From Nematostella vectensis (taxonomy: Eukaryota; Cnidaria; Anthozoa; Actiniaria; Edwardsiidae): a stretch of DNA of 64,000 nt. The DNA lies in contig NC_064043.1 of the NCBI RefSeq assembly GCF_932526225.1, positions 13,452,085 to 13,516,084 of the forward strand, written 5' to 3'. A program made the position numbers and the translations under genes. Under the pieces are notes generated by a model. It was not told the origin of the DNA and ran no database searches. It worked only from the letters and a program-made list of their open reading frames with translations. Shown piece by piece: positions 10,715 through 21,671 of the stretch; position 1 is the stretch's first letter; each line of letters starts with the position of its first letter.

Positions 10715-12670
10715 TATCTAATGAGAATAGGAAGCGGCTTGGCGAAATTGTGCTTTGCCAGTAAGCGCTTTGCTCTCTACTTCTTCTTTTTTCTGAAGTG
10801 CACTCTTATCGAGATGCGCATATTTTCTTAACGGACTTCTATCAACTACGGGATTAAACCTTGAAACATACCTTGAAGAATAGGTAGAGTTTTAGTATAT
10901 AATAAAAAACCTGAAACTTTAAAAGGGAAAAACCTTAGTTGAGCATGAAGAAATCTTATGAAAGTATATTTTATATGCACCGGAATTGAATACTTAACCT
11001 TCTGAGCACTTATTCACCGCAAAAATGCGCTTTTAAGGAGACAATGAGCGAATATTGGTCGTGATTGATATACGAAAGTCAGGTTTCTTTTGCATTCAAA
11101 ATAAATGTGCTATAACAACAATCGCCCCAGGGCAGAACCACATTTTATTTTATATAGAGTGTTCACTCCAGCCTAGTCTGGTTAGGCGCCGCTAAAAGCG
11201 GTTGCTAAGCAGACTAACTCCAGCCGCTATAATAATGTTCATGCGGCGAAAAAACCAATACAATATTCCTTATTGGTCACTATTTCGAAAATTATTGACC
11301 AACGTTGCATAATTGAGAGAAAGAAAAAGTAGGTAGGAAATTGCTTTCGCGCTTTGCAATATTACAAAGCGAGATAGAACCACCGAAGAAGTGATTTGCT
11401 ATTCTTTCCACTTGATCTAATAGCAGAAAAAGACACAGAAAAGGAAAACTATTTCTTCAAGATAACCATTTCAACGTGCTTTTGCTGAACGGGGAAGATT
11501 TCAACTTTGCACTGAAAGACCTCCTAATGGTCCGATTTCTAGGTGACCCCTAGGAAGGGGCAGGAGTGATTCTTTTTGGTACTACCCAATTTCACTTATT
11601 ACATAAGCGCAATTACGCGCAATACGAATTTCGTGAGGGAGATACTCTCTATGGAACCTGTCTTGGCGACCAATATAACCACACCTACGGGAGTTGCGTG
11701 CTATTTGCTGTGAACTCTTTGATCTCAGTAAAAGGGCACTTAAGTTAGAACGTCAATATGTCTTATTCGAGTCATCATGGAGTGTGCTAGTTTCATTACA
11801 TAGAATTAGTAGGATAAAGCATCCTACGAGGCCACATCACTCGGCATCTGGTCTTGTCTTGGGGTCACATTGCTCAGACTTGTGAATAGACTAATGTGTG
11901 TGGCCAGCGGCACTACAAATGGGCGTCAACAAAACCAGGAGTGGGGAATAATGGAAATGGGAATCAGCGGTATTCCCCATTTGAGCCGAGGTACTGGTAA
12001 ATGTCTTTATGAAGTATCTACCTGGTGAGCAGAGTTTTACGGGGGTAAACACAACCTGGACCCCTTTTGGATCTCCTATTTGGATCCCCCCTTTGGATAA
12101 ACTACTTTTTGTCTTTTTATTCATTCATCATTTATTTGACACACCAACATACATAGATTACAATTACATACAGCCTTTTTCATTAAAATATATGTAAAAT
12201 ATCGACTGGATAAAAAAAATAGAAATCAGACCTCCTAATTGTCCAAGCTCTGGTTAGTTTACAAGTACTGTAACAAGTCAAAAATCGGGCAGGGGGAAAC
12301 CCCTTTTCTAATGATGACACCTGTTCCGCTTTGCATCTGAAAACCATCAACAACATGCGCTCTGAGGTTCTATTCGCAAGCCCATCTATACCTAGTCACT
12401 GTGCTATGGCTTTTTACTCACGTATGCCACAAAAAGAACTCGAGCCTCTGGTTTCCAGGGTAGACTATCTCATGAGTAAGCCGCTTTCCTAAACGAAGAC
12501 ACAGATAGCCCATCTAATACAATCTGATACATGTTATTTAGAAAAATCGGCTGACATGTGCCTTGAAAGAACGCATTTCCACGTGCTGGTTTAAATTCCG
12601 TCATCGTTACCGTCGTCTTTGCTAAACTCTCGTACCAAACGTATTCCTAACCATTCCCGCTCAACACAAA
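10715..12670. other. Intergenic, no gene recognised
   Basis: AT-rich sequence with no convincing coding exon. The open frames near 11566-11885 and 11891-12197 have no domain or splice support. A short inverted stretch near 11180-11225 and a pair of near-identical GGATC-containing segments near 12060-12090 hint at old mobile-element debris that I cannot classify. Confidence 0.4.
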
Positions 12671-12673
12671 TTT

Positions 12674-12797
12674 AACGCCGGCCTGTTCCTGGGAAAGGTT
12701 AGCGCTAACCCAGGAATAAATACGGCTATCTCGACATTTGATTGGATAAAAGGGTCCCTGGGTTAGCGTTAATTCGCTTTCTAGGAACCCGGCCCTC
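12674..12797. mobile_element. Possible degenerate MITE
   Basis: The two ends form an imperfect inverted repeat. The left end starts CCGGCCTGTTCCTGGGAAAG and includes GGTTAGCGCTAACC; the right end has GTTAGCGTTAA and finishes TAGGAACCCGGCC. The size suits a MITE. No target duplication is clear and the arms differ at several positions. Confidence 0.35.
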
Positions 12798-13372
12798 TCG
12801 TCTGTGCACCCTTCGGCTCCCTGTGGTTCTGGTGTACTGTATCTCGTCTGTGCACCCTTGGGCTCCCTGTGGTTCTGGTGTACTGTATCTCGTCTGTGCA
12901 CCCTTGGGCTCCCTGTGGTTCTGGTGTTCTGTATCTCGTCTGTGCACCCCTTAAAGATCTAGACATTGTTTGGGTTTTATTTTGGAAATTGAAATATCCG
13001 GCCCTGGATGATTTAAACTTTTCCATTTCTTGTTTTTCATCGCACTGGGGTCCCTGTGGTTCTGGCGTAATGTATCTCATCTGTGCACCCTTGGGCTCCC
13101 TGTGGTTCTGGTGTACTGTATCTCGTCTGTGCACCCCTTAAAGATCTAGAAATTGTTTGGGTTTTATTTTGGAAATTGAAATATCCACCCCTGGATGATT
13201 TAAACTTTTCCATTTCTTGTTTTTTATCGCACTGGGGTCCCTGTGGTTCTGGCGTAATGTATCTCATCTGTGCACCCTTGGGCTCCCTGTGGTTCTGGTG
13301 TACTGTATCTCGTCTGTGCACCCCTTAAAGATCTAGACATTGTTTGGGTTTTATTTTGGAAATTGAAATATC
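12798..13372. repeat. Nested minisatellite: 46-bp units inside a 187-bp unit
   Basis: A 46-bp unit (core GTGCACCCTTGGGCTCCCTG) repeats in the first part. It is then embedded in a 187-bp unit that also contains TTAAAGATCTAGACATTG and a GGAAATTGAAATATCC segment. TTAAAGATCT occurs at 12951, 13138 and 13325, exactly 187 bp apart. Open frames on both strands (Pro/Gln/His-rich peptides) come from the repetition. I do not call them genes. Confidence 0.92.
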
Positions 13373-14890
13373 TTGTGTCATTAATGGAATAACTATAGTT
13401 TTTTTTTACATGTTTTCATGATTTAGTTATCAAATGGAAACACTTTTATTGTCGCATGTATTGAATTTCTGAGCGATTTAAATTGATTTACTTTTAAGCT
13501 GAAATAATATCTTTTGCATATATTTTATTGCGGAAAGTAGTTACAGTTACAAGCATCCTGACTACGCCCCTACGAAGAGCTTCAAAAACAACATTTCCGT
13601 AGCGGATGTGTAATCGCGAGATCTTAGCATTGATACTGTAGATTGTTTTTGCCATATTCCTAAACCATAGTTGTTTCTTTGATCAAATAAGAGGAAAGCA
13701 GGATGCATATTAATATTAAAACTCGCTTTCAGTTTACACGGGTCTAGTTTCATGATCTAACGTCTAAGGGTTTTTCTAAAAATACAGTGCTACCTTTGAG
13801 TTTTGCGTAATTTTGAAAATATTTTGTTTTAGTAATCTGCTGTGCTTTACAATTTGGGCGCTCATCCACAAACACCGCCTTATGAAAATTTGATACAGCT
13901 GCACTCATTTCCTTCCAATATTCAAGCTTGTGCAATAACGAAATGAGCCCCAAATTGTCTCTTCAATAAAGCAATATTGCAAGTGACGGAAGTCCAAGGC
14001 GGCCCTTGGTCTTTATTACTCCTTTATGTTTTTTTCCCTTCTTATCTGCCGCGGCTTTTGCAGTAAAAACTCGTTAATTGACCGATATAAAGATAAGTAG
14101 ATTGGGGAAGTTTTAAAATCGTGTCACTGATCGTGTGTAACATTTTAATGTTAAGAAAGATGAAACTAACAAATCCCTTTCAAGACTAGATATTTGATGT
14201 GGCTCCTAAAAATCGAAATCCTTTTTATTTATTTTATATAGGTCATCATTTTTGTCCTTCTTATGCTAAAGAACTACGGGTACAAAAGCCCAGATAATCC
14301 ACCTCTATTTTTTGGCAATGTCTGAATTCACGCGAAAAAAACACACGCAGCATATACCAATTTGTTACTCAGATTTTTAATTGTCCAATAAGAAAACTAA
14401 TCAATAAGAAAATTTATTATATTTTAGAGTTCGTATGAATATGTACCCGCAACTTTAATCCGCTACATTTATCAGATCTTCGTATCTCTATAAAAAAGGA
14501 TAAATACCTATTTCAGGAACTAACATAATGGATAGCTTTAGATCCATAATGAATTTTATGGGATGTAATTTTAACCAAAAATAACTACAAATGAAAAACT
14601 AGTTGAATAGCCACAATTTCGCGAACAGAACGCGAACAAGTTCAAGGAATGTTTACCGGAAAGATCACTTAAAAGTACAATACTTTATTATTACCACCTA
14701 AGTCTTAAACCAAGGCTGTGTTTGCTGGCAAGCTGGGTTTCTCGTGTTTTTATGACACGGGTCAAAAATTTGACTTTCAAATGAAGCGCTCCAATGCCTA
14801 CTTGATATGCAGGTGAGGGTCGTTTATAAATCTGTCGGTGTAAATGCTCGATGATGTATTGACAATGCGTTTTGTGAAAGCACGCGAACG
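13373..14890. other. Intergenic, no gene recognised
   Basis: Very AT-rich sequence without a supported coding exon on either strand. The last few hundred bases are the 5' flank of the surface-protein gene that starts at 14902. I see no TATA box at a useful distance from it. Confidence 0.45.
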
Positions 14891-14901
14891 AGTTGTCTTC
14901 A

Positions 14902-16950
14902 ATGGGGCTCACTGCTACTAGATGCTCCTCTTTAAATGCTTTTCAATGGAGTTTCATTCTGGTAATCTTATGGCGTCCTCAAATCGCCGATACCAAAATT
15001 ATCAATTCAACCGAGGGATCGACTAACTTCTGCAACTTTCCCGAATATCTTCGGTGTGTCGGCGACTCGATTACTGTTTGTAAATGGAGTTCGGGAGAAC
15101 GGTTCCCGTTACGGCCATGGGAAGAGCGAGATCCTTCGAATGTGCTTGCATTTCTAGGACGTTCACAGTTTGAATGGACAGTGGAAAAGTCCAGTATTAT
15201 TATAGACCAGTTTGGTTTTAATTCAGAGTCGGACACTGTTGTCAAACTATCTCAGAGGACACTTCGATGTCTCAATGAAACTAAGAACAAAAATAATCAA
15301 TTTATAATTTCTATTGAAGAAACATATCCAGGACAGAGTTTACTTTATTCGTGTATCCAATGTGTTCAACGAGGAGAGAACGTTGTATCCTATGGATTAG
15401 GCAATGGGACGAAAAATTTCGGGGATGATTTGTGCTCCCAAAATTATTTGACAATGACGCTATTGATTTCTGATCGTTTCAATGCACTAGCTGACTGTCC
15501 GTCCGAATTACAAGGAGCATTTGATGTAACTCGTGTGTATGACGGTTCCAGAGACTGCAAGTACAATGGTGCTTACGGGTTGCTAGAATCTAATTGTCTT
15601 AGCCAAGAAGGTATTTATATTGACCTGCAAGGGGACAACAACTGTACGAACTCGCCGTTGCCTTTTCAGCACCCATACGAACTTCATCTACGATGCTTGA
15701 GCAAGCCTTGGGAAGATAACAACTTCAAATATATCATCGCGGCTCAAAGGCCTCGTTGGCGATTCGAGTTCAGAGGTACAGGGATTAAGTGCTTAAAATA
15801 TACTAAAATCAAAGCCGGCGAATTTAAGCTCGATTTATTTAATGACCTCACATGCGAGATGTCGCGAAATGACAAGCATCGCGAACCGTATACTTTGCAC
15901 CTCAAGAGCAAAACCACAGCTGCCCCGCCTCGAGTAAGCCCTGGGGGTAAGTGTACATTTCCGAGACAACTCCGCGGCAGATGGATAGAGGAATCAAATC
16001 AGAATGGGATTAACACGATAGATGTGCAGGCTACAAGCATCTCAATCCCGCCGTACGGATTATTCGAATGCAAAGAGAGGTTCGGTGATTCGTCCCTGCC
16101 TCAAGAATGTGGTCATATTGGTCTGGAGGATCGTTGGCCTGGTTCAGGTCGGGTCAGATTCTATTTCGATGATTACATGGTTGTCAGCCGATTTGATAAT
16201 GGCTGTCGGGACAGGATCTCGCGGCTGGGTTTTACTAATACTGTCAATGATAGGGTTTTAGTTTATCGTTTGTCTCAGAGCGAACCAATGGTGAGAAACG
16301 GAAGGACGTATAATGAGTATTACCAAATGGAGGTACTAAAACGTTTTTGTTCTCAATTCTACATCTATTTACAAGACGATTACCCTAAGTGGGGGCGAAA
16401 TATTGAGAAAATTATTATTAAACCGCAGCTTCCCTCTCTTCCGATAAAAGACTGTGATATTCTCAATAGCGGAAACCATCTTACGTGGAGAACCGCTGAT
16501 ACAAGTAGTTGCCGTTCGTGGATTCAGGCTGGGTGTGGTCTTGATAAAACGCAAACGCTGTTTAAAGTTCAATATGCAGATATTTGTGGTAAGAAAGATG
16601 TTGAATACAGATGTCTCGGAAAGGCTTACAAATTTGGTCATTTTGTCTTGCTCCGTAACAGCGTGACACTCCGAGTGAACTGTGCTTGGCATGACAAAGA
16701 AACTAACGCGATACTGTTATTAGATTCTCCCCAGTGTTCTGACGTCGACTGGGGGAGACGACGCGGACAAAAAGAAAGGTATTCTGAGAGGTTTACCTTG
16801 AAATATTATGAGAAATGCCCCCTAGTATCGAAACATCCAAAGGTTGTTACGGGATCTCAAAACAGACGCTCTGCCGAAGATACCTTACACGTTCCCGTGG
16901 TGTTAATTATAGCCATATTACTTCTCGGTGTGGAATTAGTCTCCTTTTGA
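14902..16950 (+). CDS. Intronless cysteine-rich surface protein, probably GPI-anchored
   Basis: 682 residues in one exon. The first ATG at 14902 opens a signal peptide with the hydrophobic core FILVILW. The C-terminus is a hydrophobic stretch without a cytoplasmic tail (VPVVLIIAILLLGVELVSF), preceded by small polar residues, as in GPI-anchored proteins. The ectodomain has many cysteines and N-glycosylation sequons and looks like several diverged modules. Related openings are CNFPEYLRC near residue 44, CPSELQGAFD near 198, CTFPRQLRGRW near 348 and CDILNSGNHLTW near 530. A Thr/Pro linker (TTAAPPRVSPGG) separates halves. The C-FP-x3-LRG-x-W pattern recalls the animal DUF7042-DUF7045 group of extracellular domains; this is from memory and needs a profile search. 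The whole frame is open, arguing for a functional gene. Its function is unknown. Confidence 0.82.
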   Translation: MGLTATRCSSLNAFQWSFILVILWRPQIADTKIINSTEGSTNFCNFPEYLRCVGDSITVCKWSSGERFPLRPWEERDPSNVLAFLGRSQFEWTVEKSSIIIDQFGFNSESDTVVKLSQRTLRCLNETKNKNNQFIISIEETYPGQSLLYSCIQCVQRGENVVSYGLGNGTKNFGDDLCSQNYLTMTLLISDRFNALADCPSELQGAFDVTRVYDGSRDCKYNGAYGLLESNCLSQEGIYIDLQGDNNCTNSPLPFQHPYELHLRCLSKPWEDNNFKYIIAAQRPRWRFEFRGTGIKCLKYTKIKAGEFKLDLFNDLTCEMSRNDKHREPYTLHLKSKTTAAPPRVSPGGKCTFPRQLRGRWIEESNQNGINTIDVQATSISIPPYGLFECKERFGDSSLPQECGHIGLEDRWPGSGRVRFYFDDYMVVSRFDNGCRDRISRLGFTNTVNDRVLVYRLSQSEPMVRNGRTYNEYYQMEVLKRFCSQFYIYLQDDYPKWGRNIEKIIIKPQLPSLPIKDCDILNSGNHLTWRTADTSSCRSWIQAGCGLDKTQTLFKVQYADICGKKDVEYRCLGKAYKFGHFVLLRNSVTLRVNCAWHDKETNAILLLDSPQCSDVDWGRRRGQKERYSERFTLKYYEKCPLVSKHPKVVTGSQNRRSAEDTLHVPVVLIIAILLLGVELVSF

Positions 16951-17244
16951 CCTCGTGGGTAGGGCTTACGCCCAGTGTGGTTGCAGTTACAGAGATTAAA
17001 ACTTTAGATTTCACGAAATATTTCTACACAAAGAAAGTGCGCGTGATGTGAGCTAGAGACTATCGGAAAAGATGGACATGTCGCGCGCACAGTCGTGCAA
17101 GTAGTACCAGCTCGCCGGCGGTCGTTTGCGATCTTATGGAAACAAATCAACGTGCGATCGAAAATGTCAAATTATCTTCCGAGATGCATGTTGTTTGCAA
17201 AGAAAGCTAGACATCAGACATTTGAGTATCGCTGGATATTTTGT

Positions 17245-17401
17245 CAGGGGCGTAGCCAGGGGGGCCCAGGGGGCCCGGGCCCCCCCTTCTAGCAGCCAAA
17301 AATACAGTAAATGTATGAGACATCATCTAAAATACAGGAAAAAAATGCCTTGAAATGGCCTTTTGGGTCCCCTCCTATTAAAAATCCTGGCTACGCCGCT
17401 G
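17245..17401. mobile_element. Small hAT-like MITE, 157 bp
   Basis: The ends are 16-bp inverted repeats with one mismatch: CAGGGGCGTAGCCAGG on the left and CCTGGCTACGCCGCTG on the right. Both sides are flanked by TTTGT (17240-17244 and 17402-17406), a likely target duplication. CAGGG-type termini fit hAT-derived elements, although these usually make 8-bp duplications. There is no coding capacity. Confidence 0.75.
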
Positions 17402-18505
17402 TTTGTTGAATTAGAACTCAATTGTTTCTAGTTGTTAGATATACCTAATGGTAGTTTGACGACTAATTGAGCTTCCGTTTGTTGTTGTTGTTGTTGTTTT
17501 GTTGAAGTTTTTGTTGTTTTATGTTTTTTTGTGTGCTGGTGGTGGTGGTGGGGGGGGGGGCAAAAGGGTGGGGGGGGGGGGGAAGTGTCATGGGATCCTC
17601 CTTCGGGCATAAATTTCAGCAGAATCAATTATAAGCCAAACACTGGCAACACTTTTAGAAACCACTAAATTTGTAACAGAACGTTCAAATTACCTGAAAG
17701 AGCTATACTATCTTATAACCAATGTATTGTAATATCTCTGTAATGTGCTTTTATTGTCACAATCTACCCAGCGTAATCAATCGAACGTTCAATAATCGAA
17801 CACAATCACCATAACCGATCACGGTTTCCATGATATTAATCCAAGTTGACAAGCGCGCAACAGTTAAAAATAAAAGCATTCCATAAAGGCAAAACGTCTA
17901 ATGAACTTAACCCTTGGCGCGTTTGTGAAAGGCTACAACGGCTATCTAAAGTTACTTATCGAAATGATGGCTTATGTGATGTTTCCAAAACCGTTCGATT
18001 GGTTTTGAGTTCGCATTAGTTCGGAAATCGAGCTCACAAAAAAAAAAAACGCGAATGCACCGAGCGATTACAGTTCGCATGTGTTCGATTAGCATTTTGT
18101 TCGGATTGTGTAGTTCCAGAAAATATCCATACCCCCCCCCCCCCCCCCCCCCTATTGAGGGGGTCGGAGGTATGACCCCCCACCCCTCTGGAATTCCATA
18201 CCCCCTGGAAAAAGATAAATACAGTAACTGTTAACAAAAAAGAGCACTTTACCCCCCCCCCCCCCCTCTGGAAATTAATGAGTTGCAAGTTGCAGAAAAA
18301 AAATGCTTCCGTGCAACATTACCTGCCAATACTTATGGGGTGCCAGTGGTTCGAATAAATAAATGAGAGGCGAGTGGGATTGCAGTTGGAGGAATTGTGA
18401 TTTCGAATGAGGGGGGAGAGGTACCTTGATTTGACATAGAGACATGTGAGGGTGCAGATTAAAAGGTTACGAACAGCTAAAACAATATAATAAAATAATA
18501 ATATA
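17402..18505. other. Non-coding stretch with long G and C runs
   Basis: Contains (TTG)n near 17480, a GGTGGTGG then G-run near 17540-17582, and C-runs near 18132-18152 and 18251-18266. Peptides predicted across them are low complexity. No gene is supported. Confidence 0.6.
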
Positions 18506-18509
18506 GATA

Positions 18510-18930
18510 CATACCTAAGATAATAAAATCATTAGGAATCAATTGTCAAAGACACGTTTAAAAAGGAAGGTCTTGATCTTGGATTTAAACATACTCTTCT
18601 TTACAATTCCGTAGTTCCATACCTAAGATAATAAAATCATTAGGAATGAATTGTCAAAGACACGTTTAAAAAGGAAGGTCTTGATCTTGGATTCAAAAAT
18701 TCTCTTCTTTACAATTCCGTAGTTCCATACCTAAGATAATAAAATCATTAGGAATCAATTGTCAAAGACACGTTTAAAAAGGAAGGTCTTGATCTTGGAT
18801 TCAAACATACTCTTCTTTACAATTCCGTAGTTCCATACCTAAGATAATAAAATCATTAGGAATCAATTGTCAAAGACACGTTTAAAAAGGAAGGTCTTGA
18901 TCTTGGATTAAAAAATTCCGTAGTTCTTGT
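18510..18930. repeat. 108-bp tandem repeat, four copies
   Basis: CATACCTAAGATAATAAAAT recurs at 18510, 18618, 18726 and 18834, exactly 108 bp apart, with only a few substitutions. The last copy is truncated and runs into the LINE remnant. It may be a tandem expansion of the downstream end of that LINE. Confidence 0.93.
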
Positions 18931-19177
18931 GAGAAGCTGGTGCACTCACGGAAAAAAGAGGGTTGTGCTAAAAGAGACTTATTTGAAGAACGAAGACTGG
19001 GCTTTGGTTTATAGAGACTTAAAAGGTCTTTCATATAGGCTGGAGAAGTTTTATTTAGGGATTTAAAAGTTAAAAGAAAGAGTTTAAAATCTATTCTTTC
19101 TCTGATGGGTAGCCAGTGTAAGGTACGCAGAACAGGAGTGACGTGATCGTAATTGCGGGCTCCTGTAAGAAGTCGCG

Positions 19178-19973
19178 TTCCCTGCTAGCAGAGGCCTCTT
19201 TTCTCTGTATTTCGCTGTGCTTGCGTTCGCTAGGAAAAGAGACCTCTGCCATGGGTCGAAACTGTTTTCGTTGCGCATGCGTGTGCATTTCTAAACGACC
19301 GCGCTTGACGTGCCAAAACCCGTACCATCGAGCGAAAGCTTTCAATATGCTAATATGCTTTGCATGGGTTTAGTCCGGTTAGTTCTCCTCTTCGAAAAAA
19401 GAAAACAACTGTTCAATATCAATCACCTAAAACGTCACTGAAAAGATTGAACAGCAAAAGCAGCAAAGACGAGTTCTGTCTTGTTTGTGGGATAAATTTC
19501 AAGACATCTGGGCGGGCAGGCGAGTTTCTTCAATGTAAATATCGCACAGTTGGACTCGAAAGACTCGAAGAAAATGTTACAAAAATTTTTGGTAAATTTA
19601 AATCAGCTAATTCCAGAAAAATATGCTGCATAGCCTGTAAACGGAAGATTGACTCGTTAGTCAAAAGAGAGAAAATTCTGAATGAAGATAAGGCATTGAA
19701 TGGCTACTTTTATAATTCGTCGCGTGATATTTCTACGGAGGACGCCGTTTCGAATGCGGGCTTATTATCCCGCAGCGGATATACGCTTCACGCATGCGCT
19801 AGTAATTGTGGGCTCAAATAGTGGCCAGTAATTAATTAACGGAGCATGCGCTGTGGATCTCCCGTCCACGGCGGTTTGATCAAACGAACTTGCGACCCAT
19901 GGAAGAGGTATCTTTTCCTCGCGAACTCCAGCCCAGCGAAATACAGAGAAAAGAGGCCTCTGCTAGCAGGGAA
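19178..19973 (+). mobile_element. MULE-like DNA transposon, 796 bp, long inverted repeats and 9-bp target duplication
   Basis: Terminal inverted repeats of about 81 bp, roughly 90% identical, start TTCCCTGCTAGCAGAGGCCT and end in the complementary GCTAGCAGGGAA. The target duplication GAAGTCGCG is exact at 19169-19177 and 19974-19982. Nine-base duplications with long inverted repeats are characteristic of Mutator-like elements. The element sits inside the older LINE. It carries one open frame and no recognisable transposase, so it is probably non-autonomous. Confidence 0.85.
19369..19821 (+). CDS. Zinc-binding-type domain fragment carried inside the transposon
   Basis: Open frame of about 150 codons without an in-frame ATG at its start. 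It may begin at a splice acceptor (TTTAG) near 19370 or be a broken remnant. The sequence has two paired cysteine motifs, FCLVCG and ICCIACKRKID, about 57 residues apart, separated by a Lys-rich segment. This resembles a treble-clef style zinc-binding domain. It ends at TAG before the right inverted repeat. It could be the N-terminal DNA-binding part of a lost transposase or a captured host exon. I do not recognise the family. Confidence 0.4.
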   Translation, partial: FSPVSSPLRKKKTTVQYQSPKTSLKRLNSKSSKDEFCLVCGINFKTSGRAGEFLQCKYRTVGLERLEENVTKIFGKFKSANSRKICCIACKRKIDSLVKREKILNEDKALNGYFYNSSRDISTEDAVSNAGLLSRSGYTLHACASNCGLK

Positions 19974-20319
19974 GAAGTCGCGCCGCAGAGTTCTGAACAT
20001 AGTGTAGCTTAGAGATTTGCTTTCGGTCAAGGCGTCTAGTTTAGAAGAAATAAAAACGTGTATAAGAATCTCGCAGTGACTAAAGAAAAAACATTTTCGC
20101 AATACTTCGCAGATGGAAAAATGAAGATTGTAGTCACTTGTTTGTCCATGGTCAAAGTGTTATCGAACCATACACCTATGTTTTTTGCATCCTTTGAAGA
20201 GGAAATAATCTCATTTTTACAGGGATCGAATGCAAAGGAGGACGCAGACCTTGACCGAGCCAACACCCCCCCCCCCCTTCAGTGAAAAGCTAGATCCGCC
20301 CCTGTATTGTCCGCATAAA

Positions 20320-20565
20320 AATGGCCGAGGCCTTTATACTAGCAAATCATTGCACTGGTATTGGCCAATCATATGGAACGGTCGAGGCCTCCATACTAGC
20401 AAATCATTTCACTGGTATTGGCCAATCATATGGAACGGTCGAGGCCTCCATACTAGCAAATCATTGCACTGGTATTGGCCAATCATATGGAACGGTCGAG
20501 GCCTCCATACTAGCAAATCATTGCACTGGTATTGGCCAATCATATGGAACGGTCGAAGCCTCACG
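20320..20565. repeat. 57-bp minisatellite, about four copies
   Basis: The unit GAGGCCTCCATACTAGCAAA followed by TCATTGCACTGGTATTGGCC and CAATCATATGGAACGGTC repeats every 57 bp from 20327. Because 57 is divisible by three, a 19-residue peptide repeat stays open in several frames on both strands. I treat these as artefacts. Confidence 0.92.
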
Positions 20566-20879
20566 CCATCTTGAAATTCCCGCTTGGATCTATGGTCTTG
20601 TAAGGGGATAGCCGTGAGCCAGCTATAGGCACCGTTTTCACGTGTACAACGGCTCTCTGGGTCTTTTCTATCAAAGCGGTATCCAACTCCTCCAATTCTT
20701 ACTTCCATCTTTCGTCTTTTTTCTTGAGGGCATTATATATAAGTCGATGCACATCGGTTTATTCAGGGGACTTCATGCGACTGTTCTCTGATCTTACATA
20801 CAAGAGACTTTGACTAAAGCTATATGATTTAGCCTGCGTAGCGGCTAAAGGGGAGGGGAGGGGAGAACAGGCTAAGATA

Positions 20880-20967
20880 TAGTCCAGACCTGGCACTCTC
20901 TTTGCGCTCAACATTCTGGTACGCGAGCCAGAATGTGGAGCGCAAAGAGAGTCCCAGGTCTGGACTA
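20880..20967. mobile_element. 88-bp foldback element with 9-bp target duplication
   Basis: Arms 20880-20919 and 20928-20967 are inverted repeats of 40 bp with two mismatches (TAGTCCAGACCTGGCACTCT at one tip), separated by an 8-bp loop TACGCGAG. The direct repeat GCTAAGATA lies on both sides (20871-20879 and 20968-20976). The structure is a nearly perfect hairpin with an exact 9-bp target duplication, the size class seen for the MULE-like element nearby. Confidence 0.8.
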
Positions 20968-20999
20968 GCTAAGATAATCCTGTGTATTGCGCACCTGTG

Positions 21000-21570
21000 A
21001 CTGCGCACTCTTGGTTGAATTTCGATCCCAGACCTCCGATGTACACCTGCATTGCAATTAGAACGCCTTATTGGGGCATTCACGATTGATGGTAAAATTA
21101 GGTCTGACATTACTCGTTCGGGTAAAAGCAAATCTTGGATTTCCGAAAGAGTTTTCATGAAATATGTTCACCGATGTCTCAATCCGAATGTGAATGAGCG
21201 TAGCTAGCTTGCGGTTGTGATCTTGCGAAGTCGGCTAGTCTTTGCACTTCTCCTACCCCATTCCTTTACCTTTCCGCCATAACCACTTATCGCGATAACG
21301 AGCCCCTCAGTCGTGTTTGCGCCTCTCGGCGGTCCCTGCAAACATTCTTCTACCAACTTACTTTCCCCACTAACGCCTAGACTCCTGTAGAGCCCGCGGC
21401 AGTCGCCCCCCCCCCCCCCCCCCCCCCTCTGGCTTATGGCTCCCTTGTCCCTTCCTTGACCAAATGCTCCAACGTGTTCTGTGCGAGATTGCTCATTTAA
21501 ATTCGTGACGTCACAAAGCGTCAAACATCGCATCGAGGCTTCACAAACATACAACAAGAATATCGGCTGC
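21000..21570. other. Upstream flank of the NDFIP gene
   Basis: Contains a C-run at about 21409-21427 and no supported coding exon. The last part presumably holds the promoter of the NDFIP gene; no TATA box is evident, as is usual for broadly expressed genes. Confidence 0.4.
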
Positions 21571-21671
21571 CATCTTGAACTTTAATAAAATCGATTTATT
21601 AGCGAAGGAAGTACCCACAAAGGCGTCTAAAAGGCATCTTCACAGAGAAGAGGCTTTCTCTGAAAGCCCAA

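Larger units (their letters stand above)
18931..20285 (-). pseudogene. Decayed LINE (CR1/L2-like) 3' region, interrupted by a DNA transposon
   Basis: Read on the minus strand, 20270-19985 shows remnants of a reverse-transcriptase C-terminal region (ISSSKDAKNIGVWFDNTL, then FISSKLDALTESKSLSY). After skipping the inserted element at 19178-19973 it continues as DHVTPVLRTLHWLPIRERID and KTSPAYMKDLLSLYKP down to about 18940. The HVTPVL-x2-LHWLPI motif is typical of CR1/Rex/L2-type LINEs. The frame is broken in several places and the catalytic core is absent. Confidence 0.7.

Noticed and set aside
12647-13328. Pro/Gln/His-rich repeat proteins on both strands
   Set aside because: Open frames on both strands produced by the 46/187-bp tandem repeat. 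No start context, signal peptide or splice signals.
20230-20708. 19-residue repeat protein (HWYWPIIW-type) and antisense partner
   Set aside because: The 57-bp repeat length is a multiple of three, so frames stay open by chance.
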